Source: Pithys albifrons albifrons (lineage: Eukaryota > Chordata > Aves > Passeriformes > Thamnophilidae). From it: a DNA stretch of 64,000 nucleotides. The DNA is taken from positions 64,193,492-64,257,491 of the forward strand of contig NC_092497.1 of the NCBI RefSeq assembly GCF_047495875.1, given 5' to 3'. Made by a program: the position numbers and the translations under genes. Positions 56,120 to 64,000 of this stretch are shown piece after piece. Position 1 is the stretch's first letter. Every line of letters begins with the position of its first letter. Below the pieces are notes generated by a model. It made no database searches and had not been told where the DNA came from. It saw only the letters and a program-made list of their open reading frames with translations.

Positions 56120-59100
56120 ACAACAGATGATGCACATAGCAATTATGTTCTTTGCATACATAAGCAGGAAAGCTCCCAAACTGCCAATATCTCTCTCAAT
56201 TCTTACCAAATGGCTGCATGTAACACAGTCACACAGCAAGGAGGATGGAGGAAATTCAAAGAAAGAATGACAAAGGAGAAAGCTTCAAAGGGGGAGATAC
56301 ATCCTTCTCCAATAGGGAAATGAACAACAGAAACTTTTTTACAAAAATTGAAATTCACTAGTTTTTCAAGCCTTTTCTTGTTTGAGTGAGTTTGGTTTGA
56401 GCAAGAGAAATTTTAAACTAGTTCTGACAGATGAAAAGTGTCTTCAGCTAACCATGCCTAAGAGTGCATGGTCTGAGACTGTGGTGGGCTGTTTTTTTAT
56501 CCAGCTCTGCTTTCTGCCCCTTCTTTTTCACCTCCTGGATCTTCACATAAAAGAACAATTCCCCTTTAAAAAAAAAAGCCCATAAACAAACAAAACCAAA
56601 TGCCAACAAGAACAACCAAAATAAAAGTTTTGTTCTTCTGAAAGACCACCTTATTCTGGAAATTTCTGTGATTCATTCCATGTTCTGAATTGCACTCCTC
56701 TGCACACACAACAACCACGTAAGACAGTAGGCACCCTTCCCCATGTTGACTGTATATTGAGCACTTCCTACAAGCTATCAGAAAGTTTAAGAGAGAGTAC
56801 AGGACCTGGGTGTGGTTTAGGACCCCTGAGGCTGGTTTCCCATAGCAAAGAGTTACTCCTGCCCCCAGAAAGCTTCATGCTGACATGCTGATGAAGGAGA
56901 ACTGTAGTTTCTACAAGTGTTGATAACCAGATAATATTTTACATCACCTGTCACACAATCTTTCCTGAATCATGGCATCTGGCATCTGCTGGTTTTTTGG
57001 CTTTTCTGCAGACTTCAGGAGAAAGAAACTTTCAGCTTCATCTGCATGTGAAAATAGATTGAGACTTCCAAAATCACACATTTGGAAGATGACATAATTT
57101 GACATGAGTCAGCATGATTGGCAGGTCAAAGCATAATTTTGGCTCTTGCAGCTCAAAAACGCATGGTAAATTGGTGTAACTGTAAGGCTTATTGTGCCAC
57201 TGTCTGTGTGGTGCATTTCTTTTTACATTCCCTCTCTATACAATACCCAAAACAGTTATTTGATAGTTCAGATTATTCAGACCACATCAGGGCTCAGAAA
57301 GAGTGGAAGAAGACAGAAATGGAGGTGAACAGACTCTCTGACAGGTAGGCAATGAAGCAATGGCCCCACATGTGAAGTCCCTTAGGGCAAGCTCCTGAAA
57401 TAACACACCACGTTGGGGTGGTGCTGAGCTCTGTTAAAAAACTGTGACAGAATTTTTACAATGGAAACAGCTGGATACTGAGTGATTTTAAAAATCTGGC
57501 TCTTGTTTAGCTGCCTCTATGGGAGCTCAGCTCAACTGAAAACCTGGCCCTGACTGGCCATGCTGAGCACTTTAAAATTGGTTCTTCTGTTCTTTGGAAA
57601 TCTCCTCTGATGATATGTTCTACAACTAGTTGAGATTTTTTTGTTTCCAAGAGAAAACTTTCTGAAGTACTATTGTTCTGTGTTCTACATTTTTTTGTTG
57701 TTGCTTTCTTTTTCAGCTGACACAAACGTCAGTGCCTGCCAGTCTGTTCCAGGCTCTGTATGCCTCTGTGGTTACAGCCTGCTAATTCCTTTGCTTACAT
57801 GCCAAAAGGCAGAAGTAGCTATGTGTCACTTTGCTATTTGTTGCCTTTGAATTCTAGCCTGAATGAGTGTGTGTATCTTTCAGCCTAAGTCCAAAATAAC
57901 ACTAAAATTCAAGGCTCATCTGCAAGAGGAACTCTGACCACCAAAAACCTCAGACAAATGTGAGGCCTTGTTGTACTCACTGTTGTGCAAATAAAGCTTG
58001 TATGTTCCCTGTAGAATAAACAGACAATATTGACATGGAGCAGCAGGAGAAACAGACGGGATGAAGTGTTGAAGCCTCTCAGATAAGGGTGCACAAAGCA
58101 TAGATAGTCAAGATGGGGACAATATTATATCAAATTGCTATCCCTGTGTTTCACAAACACAGTTGGGCATACCATCAGCTTTCAGGAATCAGCAAACAGT
58201 TATTAAGAGTTAGTGATAAAAATGAGAGGGGATTTCAAACACACGCAGAGTAGCATATAACAAGTTTTGCATAAGGCTGCACCTAGTTATTTAGCATGGG
58301 TGGCTGCCAGTTAACAAGTGAGCTGTTTGGACAGTATGCTGTGATGCTCTCATGGGAATGAGAGAAGTGTCCAGACCGAATACCTCCAACATCCATGTCA
58401 GCTGTGCACTGCTGGGAAATGGTGATTGGTGCTGTGTGGTACATTAATGCATTTGGATGCTCTTGCCTGCAGCACGGGAACATGAAGGCAGCAGCAGTGT
58501 TAGCTACATGATTATGATGTGGCTTTAGGGCATAGAGTAAAATCCATATAAAGAAGCGGTTGAGTGTTTTCAGCAGTCTGAATCCAAAGGGCCAACACAA
58601 TGTAGCAGGTAGGAGTCTAAATCTGTCTGCCTATGAAACCCTGGTCTTTGTATGGGCAAGGAGTCATTTACTGTTGTAGTGACGCTGAGGAGATATGGTA
58701 AATAGAGACCCAATGCCAGTTGGAGAGTATGCAGGTAATTCTGCTTTCATATAAAAGGTGTGAGGCTAGTCTGAACCACTTGACCGTTTGGGTAGAGGAC
58801 AAATCTCCCCGCTGCTAACTTCCTATTGGCTTCCTGCATCTGAAATATGTCTGCTTCTGGGCAGTAAAGTTAAAGCTAAGTGTTTGGCAAAAACAGGAGA
58901 AATATTCCTCCTGAATCTGTGAAACTCTTGCTGCACCACTCAGGTCTGTTCAGAAGAGAGCAGCCAGCTTCTCCTCACCCTGTAACTCAACAGACTTCAT
59001 TCCTGTGGTAACACTGACTTCTCATTTGCATGCAAAGTATGATTTGCACTGCACTGAACCCTATTTAGATTGGCTATTATGTGATAAAATCATTTTAGCG

Positions 59101-62088
59101 GTGTGGCAGGATAAGTGAGGGAAATCCCATCTTGTTTTGCTTCTTCTGTCTGAGTCCTGAATGGGTTTTGAAGGGGGGGCGGAGGGTGGGGGAAGTGACA
59201 AAAATAAGAGAGGGAGGACCAACATTGATTGCTGCCAGGGAAAAGAGCCTTTTGTTGGATAAACTTCATAATGAATTATGCACTCTTCTTTCCCTGTTAA
59301 AGACCAAACTGCCTTCAAATGTTGTGTCTGTAACCAAAAGCTCAAGTGCAGGAGAGGATGTCTCTCTTCCTTTTCCTCTGTCTGGGTGGCAATAAAGACA
59401 GTCTGCACCTTCTACAAGGCAGGTGGTGTCTGAGTGTCTTTTTGGGATCTGTACTGTGTCCACTGCCAGGAGCCAAACCTAATACTTCAAAAATTGAGTC
59501 CTGTCTGTATGAAACGCTACATTTCCTGTCTCTTCAATATATCCTTGATATAGTCCTGCTAAATATCTTTTTTGTGAATGAATTCTAACAGAAGTCTGGC
59601 ATAGATCACAAGCTGGGCTCTAATACTGGGCATTGTTAATAGCCCCTTTCTGGTGAAACTTTGCTGTGGGTGGCTTGGTTCCAATTTGGAGGAGATTTCC
59701 CCTCCTGTTTCTTCAGTATCTTTGGGATAGGGGGAGGAATGTGCTCCCTGCTGTGCATTCTTTCCCACTGTTGTTTCTGGCTCTGCACACCTGCTTCTTC
59801 ACAGTGACTGGACCAGGGTGTTTAGTTAGTGAACAGACCATTATGGGAGATTACACAGATTTCCCTACAGTGAGAGAAGAATAATCTTGTGATCACTCAG
59901 TGGTTGTTTGGGTTTTCAGAGGATTCGTCTTTAACATTTTCACAAGACTGGAGTTTCACGTATCTTAAGCACAGATCCATAAAGTTCAAAATATGCATTT
60001 AGTTTTGTGCAACTTACTGTTACAGCAAGAGGTCCATTTCTGAAGATGGAAATACAGAGATTTGCTGCATGTGGTATGAAGAAACATGGCAATGCGACAT
60101 GAAAGCCGGCCTCAAAGTTAGGGGCAGAAACCTCTCAGACACAAACACTGGTTTCATGGTTCTTCTCCATGCCTTTCTGTACTTAGGTAGTACCCAGTAG
60201 ATATTTGCATATGGGACCTCAAAGCCTCCTCTACAGATTCCACTGGGATAGATGCAAGAATGAGGACTAAGAGGGAGAAAACCTCCTTTCCTGAGGGCAA
60301 GCCATGGAACAAAAGATGTAAAAATTAATTTCTTTATCCTGCAAAGATTTACCACTCCCATCCTTGAGGGAGCTGATAACGAAATTTTGCTTGTCCCCCT
60401 CATTTTGCTTTTCCAGCTGGGGTTTTGTGCATGGAAAAAAAAAATATTGCCATCTGAAAACTCTCAGAGACACAGTTCTTTCTACCAATCCATGTTCAGC
60501 ACTGCATCTACAGTGCACACATCCACCAATGGACTGCATATGGCACCTTCTGCTCTCAGAGGACTGCACGTGGGACAAGAAAGGTGGCAGAGCCTGCATG
60601 CCACTTCAGCTTGCAAGCTGCTAGTGGAGAAAGCTATTGAACACGACATGAGCAGCACACAGTAAGGAGGATGGGTGATGGCAGGTCTGCAACTTGAAAG
60701 CTTCCTTTAAATTTTGTTAAGACTGTTCTTAACCAGCTGCTAAAACATCCTCATGAGGACTGAGGCAATTGGGAATTAATCTTTGTTTGAAACAGGAAAG
60801 TATTTTCCACCAATGTATCAAAACCAGAACGTAATCTAGTCAGTAGGTAGAGAGATTTACTTAATGTCCTCTCTGTTCCTGTTTGGTCTTCTCAGGATAT
60901 AGCTGGCACCAAATAAAACCATGCATCCAGGAATCAGCCAAGTCACTCCTCTTATAGAAATTATAATCCCCCACCCCTATAGTGTAAATGAATGAGAGGG
61001 TGATGCACATAATCTAGGGTCTTCATTTCAAATCATATGAAGATATTAGGAATAATATTACAAAATCATTGTTACTAGAGATACACAAGAGCAATCTCCA
61101 CAGCAGACCTCACAGACAACAATTTCTCTTTACCTAACTAAGATGCAAAATACCAGCAATAAAATGGCTTCATGGATTAAAAAAGTGGTAACAAATATGT
61201 CCGTGTGCTGAATTAACAGGGAGAATGAGGTTTGTGCATATACAACAAAGTAGGCATACATTGCTAATTTATCTCTTTATACTCTGTTACTGCCCTGTGA
61301 AATGTACTTATATTTAATCCAATTCTGGTGCATGTGGCAGGAATTCTGCAGCTGTCAGTGGTGTTATAGACTGCAAACTCCACACATCCATTGTTAAACT
61401 GCACTCATTATAAGAAGTGAAATATGGTGCCTGAGTCTTAACTGAAGTATTAATAATAAAAATAGATTACACACATCCTTGTTTGTTGAGCAATTATTCC
61501 AGGGAAGAGATTGGTTTCAGATTTTGCCTCACTGACTGAATGACAGAACAGGTATTTGCATGCAGTGTCTCTGACATGGTGAAAATGTCAGAAACGTTAA
61601 ATGCTTTTAGGAGAAATGGAAGTTTCTTTGGGTGTTTTGCAGGAGAGGGTGTCTGTTTTTTCTTTAGCTAAGTTCAAGCAACATGCTAATATCTCTGTTA
61701 TTTCTTAGGAAAAAGGAGAAACTCAGAAAAAACCCATATAGTTTATTGAATCAGAAGTCTGTATAACCATAAAATTCTCTACACTTGAACATGATGCATT
61801 TTTCAAATGTTTATCACTGAGGCATTTTGAGAGGGCTGTTAATGAAAAATGTTGACTCTGTGTAATGGGCATGTATTTTGGTGATGCAAAAGTGTTTGAT
61901 TTTATGGCCAGCTTCAAGCAGGCTGCCTGAACTTCTTAAATAGTTTCTGCTTACTTGCTATATGTGCAGAAAATCTGTGAAAAATTTCACTCTTACCTGT
62001 GTGCTGTTCTGGGCCTCTGTCTACATTCCAGCCATTGGTTTGTGTACCAAACAAGCCCTGTGCACAGCCCAGTGCCAGTGGCCTGATT
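56120..62088. other. non-coding stretch, no gene recognised
   Basis: AT-rich with an A10 tract near 56569 and a G-rich patch at 59174-59202. Frames up to 127 codons (60020-60403, minus) occur around 59060-60665 on both strands without recognisable domains. No defined repeats. Confidence 0.55.
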
Positions 62089-62420
62089 TCATAAAATCAC
62101 AGAATGGTTTGGGTTGGAAATAGTCTTAAAGAACACCTAGCTCCAATCCCTCTGCCATGGGCAGTGGCACCTTCTACCAGACTAGGTTGCTCAGGGCCCT
62201 ACCTAGCATGGCTGTGAACACTTCCAGGAATGCAGCATCCACATCATCTCTGGGCACCCTGTCCTAGTGCCTTACCACCCCCACCCTCTTCCTAATACCT
62301 ACTCTGCATCTACCCTCTTTCAGTTTAAAACCATTCCTCTTTATTCTATCACTACATGCCCTTGTAAAAAGTCCCTCTCCAGCTTTCTTACATTCCCTTT
62401 TCTTCAGTCTCTCCTTTAAA
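62089..62420 (-). mobile_element. CR1 fragment, 5'-truncated
   Basis: The plus strand opens with CATAAAATCACAGAATGGTT and continues through TGCCATGGGCAGTGGCACCT, CAGACTAGGTTGCTCAG and CCCTCTTTCAGTTTAAAACC into the CCTTGTAAAAAGTCCCTCTC block. This is the reverse complement of the 3' part of a common avian CR1 subfamily, distinct from the copy at 22387. The 5' side is lost. The right limit is approximate. Confidence 0.9.
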
Positions 62421-64000
62421 GAATGCTCTTGTCTAGACAATAATATTGAAACAGTGTGTTCTCCTATCCAGGAATCATGTGAATCAGGACAAAGAACATC
62501 TTAACCATATAGCATCAAGGGGAATGTATCCTGAAGCCTAGGAAGTTATCTCGGCAGAGCAAACTAGTTTGCTTTAAAAGCAGGAAATTCAAAAAAAGCC
62601 CCTGAACATAACAGCAGCTGATTTCAAGGATCCCATATTGCTCCCCATGAAATTTAGATTCTACTTGAATTTAATGGTGATATTTCTTGTTGTGGGCGGT
62701 GGTTTCAATTTGTTCTAAACTTAACCCCAAATGTGGTTCAAATCAGGACTGTTTCACCCAGGGTCAGGATAAGTGTGAGGACTTTCCTTCTGCTCCTTGA
62801 AAAGCACCATTTGCATCTGAAGGAGCAAAAACATTGAAAGCAGGAGGTAAAAGCACATTTTCAGTGCTCACTACCTCCCAGACAAGTGAGATGCAGCTGG
62901 CAGAGGATGGTGGGACCATTCATCTCACGGCCAGTGCCTCAGGATGTGCCCCATGCAGTCTGCAAGCAGGCTGCTGTATCCATGGCAATGGGCAGCTCAG
63001 CTTCTAACTTTTCAAGTTACAGAAAAGGGAATTACATTATTTCATACTTGATGTAATGGCTGTCTGGTTGGACACTTACAACTAATAAAAAATCAGCTTT
63101 GGGTCACGTATTTCTTGGCAGCTGTCAGTTCCTGAAGTAATTCAATACATGATAGAACATGGCCTTTACGTCAGTCATTATGGCATCAATACAGAAGTTT
63201 TGTTTCAAATGCAATCAGCTTTACGACACTAATGCCACTTCCAAGTGAACACTGGTGTTGCCTGTTAAGTGGAGAAATGCAGTGTACACACAGCCAAACT
63301 TTGGTACTTGCAGGGAAAAGACACAGCTTGTGTGAACTGCCAAAAGCTGAAGTTAGAAAAGGAGAACTAGACAGAATGCACTATGTACTTTACAACTTAA
63401 ACTTTTTCTGGGGAGCCAGGGGAAGAGGGAAACGAAGGACCACTCTTCAACACTTACTACATACATTCCACTTTTACAAAACTATGGATAAAGTATACTT
63501 CTTACTGGGATGTCAGAAGCCATAATAAAGCAAAAGCTTTCCCCACAGCCAGTCTACAGTGTTGGTAAGAGCAGATGTATGAAGTTCTTGTCAGAAAATA
63601 TTAAAATGACAAAAGTCATGTAAGATTTTACCTCAACCACTTGTTTATGGATGTATCATTTGTAGTGGTAACATCACCTAAGAGTCCCAAGCTTGGTACA
63701 CATCAAAAGGAATTTATTTACAAGTTTTATTATATTCCTAATCTTTGTTCTCATGTGCAAACTATATATAGCAATAGATTTGTATACAAATGAAAATTTG
63801 TAGTAAAGAAGTGGAGGAAGACAGTCATCCTCTCTTCTCTTTCTTCTCCAAACCCCTTTCTTATGCCATGGCGAGGAAAATATTGCACTTAAATTGAGTT
63901 GTATACTAAACGTAGGCAGCATGTGATGCAACTTCTAAGCCCAAACTAGCTGAAAGTTCAGAAAAGAGGATCATAACCACCTCTACAGCAATTTTTAAAT
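62421..64000. other. non-coding stretch, no gene recognised
   Basis: Open frames of 97 codons at 63232-63525 (+) and 85 at 63674-63931 (-) are unrecognisable. Nothing else seen up to the window edge. Confidence 0.55.

Noticed and set aside
1..64000. CRISPR arrays, tRNA or rRNA genes, bacterial operons
   Set aside because: No direct-repeat/spacer pattern, cloverleaf or rRNA sequence was seen, and gene density and repeat content are those of a vertebrate, not a prokaryote.

Overview
The window reads as vertebrate, almost certainly avian, non-coding DNA. It is AT-rich, has no operon-like gene packing, and carries CR1 LINE copies whose 3' ends finish in the bird-typical tandem ATTCTRTG octamer, plus bird-type ERVL-class solo LTRs. 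I could not identify a host protein-coding gene. Nearly all short open frames are uninterpretable, and only three weak, isolated exon-like segments are listed. The window is probably intergenic or a long intron.

Layout. 1-330 holds a small CpG-rich patch in AT-rich DNA. About 6450-9439 is a plus-strand CR1 element that keeps its 5' region, an ORF1 relic with an SGNH-esterase-like domain and an ORF2 relic with the endonuclease and the start of reverse transcriptase. It then jumps to the CR1 3' UTR, so the catalytic RT was lost in an internal deletion. Smaller CR1 pieces lie at 10880-10944, 22387-22795, 26655-27243, 43105-43180 and 62089-62420.

The most notable object is at 16200-20186 on the minus strand. 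It is a complete 3,987-bp LINE that is not CR1, bounded by a perfect 11-bp target-site duplication. It encodes, in broken frames, an apurinic-type endonuclease, a reverse transcriptase and a C-terminal Cys/His finger. It has a 44-nt 3' UTR with a UUCG-loop hairpin and an (ATG)n tail. The domain order and sequence style are RTE-like. RTE-type LINEs are sporadic in birds and one such lineage (AviRTE) is known for horizontal transfer, so this copy deserves phylogenetic placement.

Five ERVL-like solo LTRs are delimited to the base by 5-bp target duplications: 11188-11813 (-), 30905-31460 (+), 42100-42665 (+), 53780-54438 (+) and 55198-56114 (-). The LTR at 53780 ends in a long near-perfect hairpin and keeps an intact CRE site. 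A sixth LTR-like segment near 52950-53280 is tentative.

No part of the window forms a working pathway. The genes present are decayed retrotransposon genes: the CR1 and RTE-like proteins would have acted together on their own RNA in target-primed reverse transcription, and the LTRs are remnants of endogenous retroviruses lost by LTR-LTR recombination. The unexplained remainder is described span by span.
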